64,000 nucleotides of DNA. Source: Spirochaetia bacterium. GTDB lineage: Bacteria > Spirochaetota > Leptospiria > Turneriellales > JAOUOS01. Made by a program: the position numbers and the translations under genes. Location of the stretch: assembly GCA_029880285.1 (NCBI GenBank), contig JAOUOS010000010.1, positions 1 through 64,000 of the forward strand. Reading direction: 5' to 3'. The notes beneath the pieces were generated by a model, which was given only the letters and a program-made list of their open reading frames with translations, did not search any database and had not been told where the DNA came from. Every line of letters begins with the position of its first letter. Within the stretch, counting starts at the first letter, position 1. This document shows positions 18,096 through 27,226 of the stretch, in pieces.

Positions 18096-20526
18096 AAATA
18101 TTTTGTTTCTATTTTTTATTTTATCATTTTTTAAATTAACCGCGCAGGAACAGGCAGGTACAGAAGAAAATTTGGTTACTAATGAAAGCAATATGCAAAT
18201 TGAAAACATAGAATATGTAAACTGGTCCCTTATTAATCCTATTTTTTCACCTGAAACTTTTGAAATGCTGCCAAACACGAGCCACTTTGGCTCTTTTCTT
18301 GAGTATGTATATCCCGGTGCCATTCTTTCAAACCCAGACACAGCGGGATTTTCGCTTCTTGAACCTGTAACAATAAACACGCACGGTGAATCGGTAAAAT
18401 GGCAAAAATATTATATTAACAGCATGAATATTTCTAACCCCGGCATGCCGGGCAAACCTCTTATTTACATGCCGGAACATTTGTTTAATTCATTTCAGGT
18501 GAATTCTCAACTGCGATCGTATAGAAAAGATCATGGATACAATTGGCAGGTAAACACTGCCCAGGAAAAATCAGGAAAATTATATCTTTCGAACCCGGGA
18601 CACATAGGCGGACCTACATGGATGCCTTCTGAATTTGATCGTGAACCCGCGCAAGAATGGGGGGCGGCTGAAAAAACCAGACGTTTTGGACCTTCACTTG
18701 AAACTGCTTTTGATTATTCTTTTGAAGGCATAAATGAAAAAAAAGCGCGAATTTTTTATGAAAGCATTTATCACAACAGAACCTTTTTAAATCTTGATGA
18801 TTATGAAAACGGTTATCGTAATACATTATATTTTTCACACCAGCTTTCAGAAAATAAAGATATGGCGCTATATTATCAAAATATACAGCGTGATCACTAC
18901 GGCATAGAGACCGGCCATAACGACGAAAACTCATTAAAAGAAAATTCTAACGCTCTTTTAATTCAATTTTATAAACCAAAAGACTCAAACCAAAATAATT
19001 ATTATCTATTTTCTGCCGGTTTTATACAAAATGATTTAACGCAAAATTCAAAAGATTCTATGGTAATCGATCTTTTTGAAAAAGCTCTTTTTTACAAAAA
19101 TCTTACGCCAGAAACAAAAAATTCATGGTTCAGTGAGTTCCACTATAACCTGCTTGACTTTAATAAACTTTTATCATTTGCCCTCTCTTCTGAAAACAGC
19201 TTAAGAATAGAGGGCTCACATGTAAAACAAACCTTTAATAATAATATATTGGCGCGAACTTATTACGGCCAGCCACTTGACATAACAATTTTTGAAACAA
19301 ATAACCCTTATCATCAAGAGATAATAAAATTATATTCTTCAATTATTTTAGAGCAAAAATTTAAAAAAGCGGATATTCAACTTACAGCTGGTTTGCAGTC
19401 AGAAACCGCTTTCTCTAATTTCAATTTTTCTATTTTTCGTATAGAACCAAACGCTTCTCTATCACTTAATTATTTTTTAACAAAAAATCTACATCTTTTC
19501 TCTGGTTTACAGCATGACGCCATACCTCTTACGCTTGAAGAAGTTTCTTTCTTAAACAAAAAAAGTCTTTCAGGCGCTCGATATAATTGGAACGATAACG
19601 GCAATGATGTTCCCGAAAAAAATGAGGCTGGCAATGTACTTTCTAAAACCGGCGGTTTATACCATGTGAAAAATAATAACCTTTCATATCCTTCGCGTGA
19701 AGAAATATATACAGGAATATCATATGATTTTTTAAAATACTGGCGCTATTTTTTTTCAGTTCACGCCAAGCGTTTTACCGGTTTATATTTTGTAGATTAC
19801 GACTCAAGCGTAAACAGCGGCTACAGTAAAATAACAAGATCAGATTCTGAAATTGGGTATCTTTACAACCGTGACATAAACTCTTTTGGCAATGAAATAT
19901 TTCAATTAACAAATTCTTCTGAAAACGGATATTACGCGGCAGCAGAAACTCAAATACTCAAGAAATATGATTCCAATTCTCCGTGGTTTATTCAAATAAG
20001 CATTGGCGGTTATTATGCTCAGGCTAAAACAATTATGGGTAACGGTTATGATTATAACGACATGGGACAGTTTGATGAATCAAGCGCCAATAAAAACAAA
20101 CAGTTAAACACTCTCGCCAGAGTAGATTTCGACAGAGGTTACACCGGCCATCTTCTGTTTGGAGCAAAATTCTTTAAGCAATTTCTTTGGTCAAATATTT
20201 TGAGATATAGAGACGGCCAGCCCTTTGGAGAACTGCTTATTGTTGAAGGTTTAACCGAAGGACCGGTATTAATTCAAAATAAAAACAGATCGAATCCTCC
20301 GGTGGGTATGCCCCGTTTTACTTATGCTCTTTCATGGGATGTAAGATTAGCATATGATCATGTTTTTAAAGATAAAGAATTTACCGTATCCCTTGATATT
20401 TATAATCTTCTTGATTCACGCGCTGAACTTTATGAATATACACTTTCTTCAGAAAAATACAGAGACGCCTTAGAAACAGGCGGCAGAAGAAGCTATCGTT
20501 TAAATATGTCTTATAAATGGAAATAA
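18085..20526 (+). CDS. TonB-dependent-receptor-like outer membrane barrel
   Basis: An 813-residue protein with a signal peptide ending near TAQ (residue 20). Most of the chain is alternating aromatic/polar strands typical of a 22-strand outer-membrane barrel. The C-terminal part (TVSLDIYNLLDSRAELYEYTL; SYRLNMSYKWK) closely follows the final strands of TonB receptors. A reduced plug-like region precedes the barrel (about 60-150), but no clear TonB box is seen. Substrate unknown. The start codon lies inside the preceding lipoprotein gene (11-base overlap). The facing gene 4 bases downstream encodes a cysteine-rich exported protein, which makes a metal a candidate ligand, by inference only. Confidence 0.7.
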   Translation: MFRKNILFLFFILSFFKLTAQEQAGTEENLVTNESNMQIENIEYVNWSLINPIFSPETFEMLPNTSHFGSFLEYVYPGAILSNPDTAGFSLLEPVTINTHGESVKWQKYYINSMNISNPGMPGKPLIYMPEHLFNSFQVNSQLRSYRKDHGYNWQVNTAQEKSGKLYLSNPGHIGGPTWMPSEFDREPAQEWGAAEKTRRFGPSLETAFDYSFEGINEKKARIFYESIYHNRTFLNLDDYENGYRNTLYFSHQLSENKDMALYYQNIQRDHYGIETGHNDENSLKENSNALLIQFYKPKDSNQNNYYLFSAGFIQNDLTQNSKDSMVIDLFEKALFYKNLTPETKNSWFSEFHYNLLDFNKLLSFALSSENSLRIEGSHVKQTFNNNILARTYYGQPLDITIFETNNPYHQEIIKLYSSIILEQKFKKADIQLTAGLQSETAFSNFNFSIFRIEPNASLSLNYFLTKNLHLFSGLQHDAIPLTLEEVSFLNKKSLSGARYNWNDNGNDVPEKNEAGNVLSKTGGLYHVKNNNLSYPSREEIYTGISYDFLKYWRYFFSVHAKRFTGLYFVDYDSSVNSGYSKITRSDSEIGYLYNRDINSFGNEIFQLTNSSENGYYAAAETQILKKYDSNSPWFIQISIGGYYAQAKTIMGNGYDYNDMGQFDESSANKNKQLNTLARVDFDRGYTGHLLFGAKFFKQFLWSNILRYRDGQPFGELLIVEGLTEGPVLIQNKNRSNPPVGMPRFTYALSWDVRLAYDHVFKDKEFTVSLDIYNLLDSRAELYEYTLSSEKYRDALETGGRRSYRLNMSYKWK

Positions 20527-20530
20527 AAAG

Positions 20531-20968
20531 CTAAAATTTTAATTTTTTTTCTTTCATGCCCCCGCACCCGTCATGCTTAAAAGGCAGATCACATTTTCCG
20601 GTTTTGCAAGAGGTGCCTTCATAACCTTCTGGATTTACCCGTTTTATCCATTCTAAAACCGCTTTTTTTAACTGCTCTTCATTGTAATTTTTCTTAGCAA
20701 TTAAATATTTTGAAAGCCCCCATACGCTTTTTGCCAAATTGCATGGACAGCAGCATGTTTCAATCGTATTTTCGCTACAGCAGGGAGCTGGAATTTTTGT
20801 CAGCGCGTTTTTCTTTATTTTCTTTTGCTCTTGATTTAATTCTATTGTTTTATTGTATTCTATATATTGTTTCGTTAGTTTTTTAATGTCGTCATTTTCA
20901 TTAACAGCGTAAATATTTTTTAATAAAACTGCTATTAATACCATAGATATAATGAATTTTCTTTTCAT
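20531..20968 (-). CDS. Cysteine-rich exported protein with CCCPC motif
   Basis: A 145-residue protein with a signal peptide (about 4-21) and nine cysteines in the mature part: Cys63, 64, 72, 73, 74, 76, 121, 126 and 135. They form CC-x7-CCCPC, then SCxxxxC and DGCGGM near the C-terminus. The central PCNLAKSVWGLSKYLI is strikingly regular and looks like a conserved domain whose function I do not know. Cysteine clusters suggest metal (copper, mercury or Fe-S) binding or disulfide chemistry in the periplasm. GAGGAAG precedes the ATG by about 5 bases. It converges on the outer-membrane barrel gene with only 4 bases between them. Confidence 0.7.
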   Translation of the reverse strand: MKRKFIISMVLIAVLLKNIYAVNENDDIKKLTKQYIEYNKTIELNQEQKKIKKNALTKIPAPCCSENTIETCCCPCNLAKSVWGLSKYLIAKKNYNEEQLKKAVLEWIKRVNPEGYEGTSCKTGKCDLPFKHDGCGGMKEKKLKF

Positions 20969-21083
20969 AAGACTTCCTCTTTTATTTTTAGGTATATTAC
21001 TTAAACTATTTTTTTTTACATATCGTACAGTAAAAATTACCTTGACAGATTAATTTCATATAATAAGCTATATCTTAAATAAT

Positions 21084-21953
21084 ATGCGGTTTTTCAGGCA
21101 AAGACTAGAAAAGAAAGGCTTTAGACTAAGAGGAATACCCTGCTATGAATTTATGGCCTCTATAATAGACGAAGGTAAAAAAGCAATGACCGTTTCTTTT
21201 GAAAATGTTTTTTATTTTGAAAAAAATAATAATATTTCACTAAAAGACATCAGTTTCAACGTTCCTGCGGGCAAAAGTCTAATAATTTTCGGCCCTGAAA
21301 ATAGCGGTAAAGAAACTATTATAGATTTAATTATCGCTAAAAAAAAAGCCCAAAGCGGTCTGGTGCAAATTTGGGGTAAATCTTTAGATTCTGAAGCTGA
21401 AGATTTTGTAGAGTCAATGCGAACCTGCATTGGGTTTATATCGCAAAATTTTGGATTGATTAATAACCTTTCAGTACGCGAAAATATACTATTGCCATTG
21501 AGATATCATACTGTATTAAATGAATCTGGTCTGCAGTCTTTGGTATCCCGTTATTTAAAAAAATATTCAATTACAGAAAAGGCAGACCTTAGACCCCAGC
21601 TTTTAAGTTATAGTGAAAAATTAAAAACCGCCTTTGCCAGAGCTGTTATTACAAAACCACAGTTAGTATTAATAGAAGACGCTTTAAATGCTCAATGCCC
21701 TTTAGAAACAGCAAATTTTATTAAATTTATTAAAGAAGAAATTGAAAATTTCAGTGTGTCTTTTATTATTACCGCTTATAATCCCAAACAATTTTTCGGC
21801 TTAAATGCTTCTTATATTTTAATGCATGAAGGAGAAATTATGTTTTACGGCAGTGAAGATGAATTAAAATTCAGCCAAAATCCCTATGTCGAACAATATT
21901 TATACAGTCCACTTCAAGGTCCCATGAAAATTTCTCACGAGGTAGAAATATGA
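21084..21953 (+). CDS. Mla-type ABC ATPase with degenerate motifs
   Basis: ABC ATPase of the MlaF group by context: it overlaps the MCE gene (mlaD-like) by 4 bases. In phospholipid-transport systems MlaF powers the MlaE permease. Here the key motifs are altered. Walker A reads GPENSGKE (70-77; Ser/Thr after Lys replaced by Glu), the signature reads LSYSE instead of LSGGQ (174-178), Walker B ends IED with Asp and Glu swapped (197-199), and the switch His is missing (TAYN, 230-233). The Q-loop Gln121 is kept. The first 34 residues are extra and basic; ATG at 21186 (Met35, GAAGG upstream) is the alternative start that fits the family. No mlaE lies nearby. TTGACA and TATAAT occur upstream at unusual spacing. 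Confidence 0.75.
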   Translation: MRFFRQRLEKKGFRLRGIPCYEFMASIIDEGKKAMTVSFENVFYFEKNNNISLKDISFNVPAGKSLIIFGPENSGKETIIDLIIAKKKAQSGLVQIWGKSLDSEAEDFVESMRTCIGFISQNFGLINNLSVRENILLPLRYHTVLNESGLQSLVSRYLKKYSITEKADLRPQLLSYSEKLKTAFARAVITKPQLVLIEDALNAQCPLETANFIKFIKEEIENFSVSFIITAYNPKQFFGLNASYILMHEGEIMFYGSEDELKFSQNPYVEQYLYSPLQGPMKISHEVEI

Positions 21954-22651
21954 AATTTCAAAAAGATGATATATTTACAGGTTTGTTTATTATTATAGGC
22001 ACAACATTAGCTTTCGCCACCCTATTTTTAATGCTGGGGTATTCATTAAAAGAGAATAGAACTGAATATGTAGTGCGAATGGAAAAATTAGCGGGAGTTA
22101 AAAAAGGTACGCCTATTAAAGTAAAAAATTATACAGTCGGCGAAGTAACAGAAGTTATACCTATTTTTGGTTCTGATATTTATTTTAAATCAATTATCAA
22201 TGTAGACAGTAGTCTTATTTTATATAGGGGTACTAAAATAAATATTACCACTCAAAATGTTATTGGCGATACTATATTAGAAATTTTTCCTTCGCATGAA
22301 GAAACCAATCAACTTAAACCCGGAGAAACTCTTTTTGCTTTAAATGTTGTTAATTTAGATCAAATGGTAAAACAACTTTCAGGCTTAATAAATAACATAA
22401 GTCAAATGGTCTCTATTTTTGGCAATGTGGCAGGCGACAGTAAAAATGACATTAAGTTTTTGCTGACAAATTTAAACAAATCTATTATGAAGGTAAACAA
22501 TCTTCTTGATTCATCACAGGGCGAAATGCTTGAAATTATGAGAAATATAGGTTCTACGGCAAAAACTCTTGACAGCTTTACTAAAGAAGTGTCTAAAAAC
22601 CCCTGGAAGCTTCTTGAAAAAGGTCAATCAAACCGCTCAGCTTTGCCTTAA
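21950..22651 (+). CDS. mlaD: MlaD-like MCE-domain protein
   Basis: A 233-residue periplasmic lipid-binding protein anchored by one N-terminal membrane helix (about 9-29). The MCE domain spans about 37-115 (KLAGVKKGTPIKVKNYTVGEV; the later NVIGDTILEIF is characteristic). A helical C-terminal part (about 130-220) is typical of MCE proteins that form a hexameric ring or barrel. It moves phospholipids between the membranes together with an MlaE/MlaF transporter. ATGA overlap with the upstream ATPase gene shows coupling. Its 3' end overlaps the opposing SH3-protein gene by 4 bases. Confidence 0.85.
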   Translation: MKFQKDDIFTGLFIIIGTTLAFATLFLMLGYSLKENRTEYVVRMEKLAGVKKGTPIKVKNYTVGEVTEVIPIFGSDIYFKSIINVDSSLILYRGTKINITTQNVIGDTILEIFPSHEETNQLKPGETLFALNVVNLDQMVKQLSGLINNISQMVSIFGNVAGDSKNDIKFLLTNLNKSIMKVNNLLDSSQGEMLEIMRNIGSTAKTLDSFTKEVSKNPWKLLEKGQSNRSALP

Positions 22652-23439
22652 TCTGAAATAAATGAGCCGAAAATCCATCCTTGGTCAGAATTTTCGGTTA
22701 AAACAAAAAACCATTTATTTGTTTTATTATCAATTGTCATAGATGGCCCCTCTTCTCTAATAATTATGTTAGCACCTCTTTTTATTTGACTTAAAATTTC
22801 TGAATCTAAAGAAGGTTTTAAGCGAATGTTTACATTATCTGCGTTAATTTGTTTGATTTTATCTTGAAATATATCTTTATTGTTTTGAAAGATATTTTCA
22901 TAACAAGAAATTTCTGCCTTATTCCAATATACTGTGCTTTTAAAGCCTTTTTCAATAAAATTCGTAACTTTATTATCTGCTAATCCCCCCGGAAAAAAAT
23001 AGTTATATCGGCATAATAATTTAAGAAAATTTTTTGAATAAGAAAATTTTTCCAGTTTTTGAAGATAACTTTCATTTAAAAAAATGCGGGTTGAATCTTC
23101 TATTATTAAAATATTCATATACTTTTCATCTTTATAATCAGGATTTTCTTCGGCTAAAGCGTATTCTGCAATACTCCCATATACTAACAAATGTTTTCTT
23201 GAAAGCGTTTCTTCTTTTAAATATTCTTCAACCAGTGATATAACTCGCATCCAGTTTTGATTGTTCAGTTCATTTTCAATTTCAACGAGAGGGCCCTGCT
23301 GAATTTTTACAAAAACCAAATAAATAGAAGCTAAAAAAAACAATAAAGGAAAAATAATTACAACAACTCTTGTTATCTTTTGAAATACTGTTTTTTGTTT
23401 TTGATTTTCAAGCTTTTGACGTAAAAATATATGACTCAT
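22648..23439 (-). CDS. Membrane-anchored bacterial SH3 protein
   Basis: A 263-residue protein with a short cytoplasmic N-terminus, one membrane helix (about 26-47), a helical middle rich in Leu/Tyr (about 60-190, possibly TPR-like) and a C-terminal SH3-type domain (NVNIRLKPSLDSEIL from about 200; GWIFGSFISD at the end). Bacterial SH3 domains in the envelope often bind peptidoglycan. The start overlaps the stop of the flavin-reductase gene by 4 bases, so it belongs to the long minus-strand run from the STAS gene downwards. Specific role unknown. Confidence 0.75.
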   Translation of the reverse strand: MSHIFLRQKLENQKQKTVFQKITRVVVIIFPLLFFLASIYLVFVKIQQGPLVEIENELNNQNWMRVISLVEEYLKEETLSRKHLLVYGSIAEYALAEENPDYKDEKYMNILIIEDSTRIFLNESYLQKLEKFSYSKNFLKLLCRYNYFFPGGLADNKVTNFIEKGFKSTVYWNKAEISCYENIFQNNKDIFQDKIKQINADNVNIRLKPSLDSEILSQIKRGANIIIREEGPSMTIDNKTNKWFFVLTENSDQGWIFGSFISD

Positions 23440-24068
23440 AAATTTTTCCTTTTAATATACTCTGAACAGGCTTTACGTTCAATAGAAAATATATTTTCTA
23501 TATTTAGATACTGATTACCGCCCAAACGGCCTATAATACGGGATTTTTTAGCATCAATATTGCCTGTTTTTGTATCAATAATATCATCATTTACATGAAT
23601 AACTTTCACCTCTCCTATTACCACCGAAAAATCTTCACCTAAATCATTTATAATCTTTTTCAATTTTATTTCAAGGCTTGCCGGTGCTTCTTTTATTCTA
23701 ACTCCTTGAATTTTGTCACACGACACAGTATGAAGATTTGTGTAATCAAGCTCAGAAATGCCATAGGGAAAACCAGCGCCGCAAATAGTCATATCTTCAC
23801 TCATCAGTTCATTTACCATATTAATACAAAATTCACCTGAATCTATTATATTTTTAAGTGTGTCTTTTTTTTCTCCATTGGCTTTATTATAGATAGATAC
23901 AGAAATTAATATCGGATCAGACGATAGAGGACTAAAATAACTAAAAGGAGCAGCGTTTACAGTTTTATTACTATTTATTGTTGTAATAAACGCTATAGGT
24001 CTTGGTATTATTAAACTTGTTAAAAAATAATAAGCTTTATTGTTATTATGAAATGATTCTATTTTCAT
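23436..24068 (-). CDS. Flavin reductase-like FMN-binding protein
   Basis: A 210-residue split-barrel flavoprotein. RPIAFITT, NAAPFSYFSPLSSDPILISVS and the FCINMVNE segment match the flavin reductase/flavoredoxin family, which binds FMN and reduces free flavin or ferric species with NAD(P)H. No oxygenase partner lies next to it; neighbours are envelope proteins. It is separated by 15 bases from the GerMN gene upstream and overlaps the SH3 gene downstream by 4 bases. Confidence 0.85.
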   Translation of the reverse strand: MKIESFHNNNKAYYFLTSLIIPRPIAFITTINSNKTVNAAPFSYFSPLSSDPILISVSIYNKANGEKKDTLKNIIDSGEFCINMVNELMSEDMTICGAGFPYGISELDYTNLHTVSCDKIQGVRIKEAPASLEIKLKKIINDLGEDFSVVIGEVKVIHVNDDIIDTKTGNIDAKKSRIIGRLGGNQYLNIENIFSIERKACSEYIKRKNL

Positions 24069-24083
24069 TTCTTCAATATAAAA

Positions 24084-25001
24084 TCAGATAAGCCAGTTTT
24101 CTTCTTTAATAACTGAAGGTAAAATTAATCCATCACCTTCTAAATGATTTACCTGCTTACCTTTTATTTTTATTTGTATTGAATCAATGCCTTTAAATTG
24201 TATGGCTGTTTTTAATAACTGAGAAATTTGATACTTCAACATTTCGAAACTCAAACCTGATCCAAAATTTTCATCAAAATCTAATATTAAAATATTATTT
24301 TCTTTGCATACATTTAATATTTTAGGCGTATTTAAAAAAGAGTTAATATGCTCTTTAGAAAGCTCATTTTGCGAAGGACCGGCCAATAGAGCTTCAAAGG
24401 TTTTTTTATATAATAGATTATCATCTTTATTTTCAATTTTTCGTTCTATTTGATAAAATGACAACTTATCATTCTTATATTCAAAATAATATAGTTTTAT
24501 TATTTTTTTTATCTTTTCATGTATATTATTATTAATATTATCAAAATTTTCAATATTTTCTAAATTATTCTCACTGTCAAAATCAGCATCTTCTTCTATT
24601 TGAATATCAAAAGTATCTTGTTCTATATTGAGATCAGAAATATTATTTTTTTCTAAACTTTTTGATAACTTTGTTTCAGATATTACCGGAATATTCTGAT
24701 TTTCTTTTAATTTATTACTTTTTGAATTTAATTCCTGGTTTTTGGCCTCAACCAGCTTTTTGGCCCAGTTTTTTATTTTCTCTGTAAAATTATTGGTATT
24801 TCTTTCATTGGAATAACTTCTAAAACTTTTAGGCTCTTCTTCTTGAATAGCTATCATATCATCTTTAGCACTAACCGCCAAAGGTTTCGTAAGCCTATCA
24901 ATAGCAAAAAATCCCCAGCCTATAATGCCTAGTGTAAATAATACAGGCACCACGCTTGATTCTTGTTTTTTTGATCGTATCGTTTTACCGGCTTTTCGCA
25001 T
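24084..25001 (-). CDS. GerMN-domain membrane protein
   Basis: A 305-residue protein with one membrane helix (about 18-35), a long low-complexity linker rich in Asn, Glu, Asp and Ser (about 45-170), and a C-terminal GerMN domain (about 185-300: FEALLAGPSQNEL, ILDFDENFGSGLS, QLLKTAIQFKGIDSIQIKI). GerMN domains occur in spore-germination GerM but also in many non-sporulating diderms, where their function is unknown and a wall-linked role is suspected. Nothing else here points to sporulation. The gene sits between two envelope-protein genes. Confidence 0.75.
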   Translation of the reverse strand: MRKAGKTIRSKKQESSVVPVLFTLGIIGWGFFAIDRLTKPLAVSAKDDMIAIQEEEPKSFRSYSNERNTNNFTEKIKNWAKKLVEAKNQELNSKSNKLKENQNIPVISETKLSKSLEKNNISDLNIEQDTFDIQIEEDADFDSENNLENIENFDNINNNIHEKIKKIIKLYYFEYKNDKLSFYQIERKIENKDDNLLYKKTFEALLAGPSQNELSKEHINSFLNTPKILNVCKENNILILDFDENFGSGLSFEMLKYQISQLLKTAIQFKGIDSIQIKIKGKQVNHLEGDGLILPSVIKEENWLI

Positions 25002-25074
25002 TTTAGTTTATTATCGGAATAAACCATTAGTCTTCTTAATAATCTTTAAACAAGGGATTTATTTATTTTGAAAA

Positions 25075-25596
25075 CTAGTATTCAACTTCAAAGGCAAAAG
25101 GCATCTCTCTTTTGCTTACTTTTTCTATTAAATTTTCAGATGATATTCTATATGTTCCTGTATAATTCCCGTCTATATATGTTTCGTAAACCAAATAACC
25201 GGGAAGAATATCTGAATAATGATTTAGAAGAAGATTTACATTTTCTTCATCCCATTTTGTTTCTATGGACACATTGGAAGAATTTTTAGGTTTATTAAGA
25301 TAAAATTCAGAATTAAAATCATATTTTATTTTTTGTACAATAAGTTCAACAACTATTTTTTTACGGCAGTTTTCTAAGAATAACTTTCTTTTTTCATTTT
25401 CATTTAATTCTTTATGTTCTTCATACTGAAGAGAGCATACAACTTGAAAAATATCCTCTGAAATAAAACCTGTTTTTGTATAATTTACCGCTGTTTCTTC
25501 TAAATAATTATGCTGAACGGTTGAACACGAAAGAACAAACAAGAAAAATAAAAAACTAAATTCAACTGGCTTTTGTTTCTTAAGAATTCGCCACAT
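25075..25596 (-). CDS. Lipoprotein of unknown function
   Basis: A 173-residue lipoprotein: hydrophobic segment about 13-21 and lipobox VLSC with Cys24. The mature part alternates charged and hydrophobic residues and resembles small strand-rich LPP20-like or unknown lipoproteins; no motif is diagnostic. Its ATG lies inside the last codons of rho (17-base overlap, different frame), so translation is likely coupled to Rho. Confidence 0.65.
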   Translation of the reverse strand: MWRILKKQKPVEFSFLFFLFVLSCSTVQHNYLEETAVNYTKTGFISEDIFQVVCSLQYEEHKELNENEKRKLFLENCRKKIVVELIVQKIKYDFNSEFYLNKPKNSSNVSIETKWDEENVNLLLNHYSDILPGYLVYETYIDGNYTGTYRISSENLIEKVSKREMPFAFEVEY

Positions 25597-27076
25597 TCAT
25601 ACTGTCTAAAAATAATTTATTACTTTTTGTTCCCCTCATCTTTTCAAGAATAAGTTCCATTGTTTCTACTGGCGACAAGGGTGAAAAAACTTTTCTTAAT
25701 ATCCAAATTCTATTTAAATCTTCACTGTCTATCAATAACTCTTCTTTTCTAGTGCCCGATTTATTAATATCAATAGCCGGGAAAATTCTTTTTTCAACAA
25801 GTTTTCTATCAAGAACAATTTCCATATTACCGGTACCCTTAAATTCTTCAAAGATAACTTCATCCATTTTTGACCCTGTGTCAATTAAGGCGGTAGCTAT
25901 TATTGTAAGACTTCCCCCTTCTTCAATATTTCGTGCTGCTCCAAAAAATCTTTTTGGTTTATGAAGAGCGTTTGAGTCAACACCACCCGATAAAACTTTT
26001 CCCGATGAAGGAATAACCTGATTATAGGCACGGGCGAGCCTTGTTATAGAATCTAATAAAATAACCACGTCTTTCTTATGTTCAACCAGTCTTTTTGCTT
26101 TTTCAATCACCATTTCAGCTACCTGAACATGTCTGCTCGCCGGTTCATCAAAAGTTGAAGAAATTACCTCGCCCCTAACATTACGGGCCATGTCAGTTAC
26201 TTCTTCTGGTCTTTCATCAATTAATAAAACAATCAGAGAAATATCAGGATCATTGGTTGTTATCGCGTTAGCAACATCCTGAAGAAGCATGGTTTTACCT
26301 GTTCTCGGCGGTGCTACTATCAATCCGCGCTGTCCTTTTCCTATTGGGGTCATTAAATCTACTATTCTTGTAGTAAACTTATTGGGCATTGTTTCTAAAC
26401 TAATTCTTTGTTCAGGATACAACGGAGTTAGGTTATCAAAATGTATTCGTTTTTGCGCGTTAGAAACTCCTTCTCCGTTAACAGACTCTATTTTTAATAT
26501 GGCAAAAAATCTTTCATTATCTTTTGGCGGACGTATTTGTCCGTATATTGTGTCGCCCTTTCTTAAATTAAACATTCTTATTTGCGAGGGACTAACGTAT
26601 ATATCATCAGGACCCGCTAGATAATTATAATTACTGGAACGCAAGAAGCCGTATCCATCAGGGAGTATTTCAAGAGTTCCTTCACCATATACCTGACCTT
26701 CTGTTTGAGATTCTGCCTGCAAAATGGCAAAAATAAGGGCCGGCTTTTTAAGTTCACCTGGATTTTCTATACCTAAGCTTTCAGCTAATTGCTGTAACTC
26801 TATCATATTTTTTTGTTTTATTTCTTTAATTTCAAGCTTATGATTTACAACTATATTCTTTTTTTCTTCTTTATAAACTTTCTCTTTGTTATCTGTTTCT
26901 TTTTTTACATCATTGGTTTTTGGGCTCATCGATACCTCTTCTTTCATGTTATTTATTTCATTTTCTATTTTATCATTTTTGTTCTTGTTTTTTAATTTAA
27001 TCTTACTTTGCATATTTTTTGATGAATCAATCGTTTGAGTTAAATTAAATTCACTTACTTCTTTTTTTTCAGACAT
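25580..27076 (-). CDS. rho: Transcription termination factor Rho
   Basis: Hexameric RNA-dependent ATPase ending transcription. The 498-residue chain has a Lys/Asn/Glu-rich extension (about 1-85), the Rho N-terminal helix-rich domain ([12 protein letters not shown]), the cold-shock RNA-binding domain ([15 protein letters not shown], about 133-147), Walker A APPRTGKT (about 262-269), Walker [17 protein letters not shown], and the Q/R loops near [21 protein letters not shown]. The long basic N-terminal insertion is common in spirochaetes and other low-GC diderms. The downstream lipoprotein starts within its last codons. Confidence 0.95.
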   Translation of the reverse strand: MSEKKEVSEFNLTQTIDSSKNMQSKIKLKNKNKNDKIENEINNMKEEVSMSPKTNDVKKETDNKEKVYKEEKKNIVVNHKLEIKEIKQKNMIELQQLAESLGIENPGELKKPALIFAILQAESQTEGQVYGEGTLEILPDGYGFLRSSNYNYLAGPDDIYVSPSQIRMFNLRKGDTIYGQIRPPKDNERFFAILKIESVNGEGVSNAQKRIHFDNLTPLYPEQRISLETMPNKFTTRIVDLMTPIGKGQRGLIVAPPRTGKTMLLQDVANAITTNDPDISLIVLLIDERPEEVTDMARNVRGEVISSTFDEPASRHVQVAEMVIEKAKRLVEHKKDVVILLDSITRLARAYNQVIPSSGKVLSGGVDSNALHKPKRFFGAARNIEEGGSLTIIATALIDTGSKMDEVIFEEFKGTGNMEIVLDRKLVEKRIFPAIDINKSGTRKEELLIDSEDLNRIWILRKVFSPLSPVETMELILEKMRGTKSNKLFLDSMNVANS

Positions 27077-27136
27077 ATTTTACCAGCCTTTATTTACTAT
27101 CATACTATCTTTTTTATTTAAAACACTATTATTTAT

Positions 27137-27154
27137 TAGCTGTCAAAACAGCTA
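27137..27154. repeat. Short hairpin upstream of rho
   Basis: TAGCTGT and its reverse complement are separated by CAAA, giving a tight 7-bp stem-loop in the 150-base gap between the LysM gene and rho. It may end part of the LysM transcript or lie in the rho leader. There is no T-run directly beside it. Confidence 0.3.
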
Positions 27155-27226
27155 TAGAGTTTATGATTTAATTAATATTTATATTATATCTTTATGAAAA
27201 TATCTTACGTAAAGATATCTTTATTT

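Noticed and set aside
24084-25001. GerMN domain taken as evidence of sporulation
   Set aside because: GerMN is widespread in non-sporulating diderms and no other sporulation gene is present; the STAS protein alone is not evidence.
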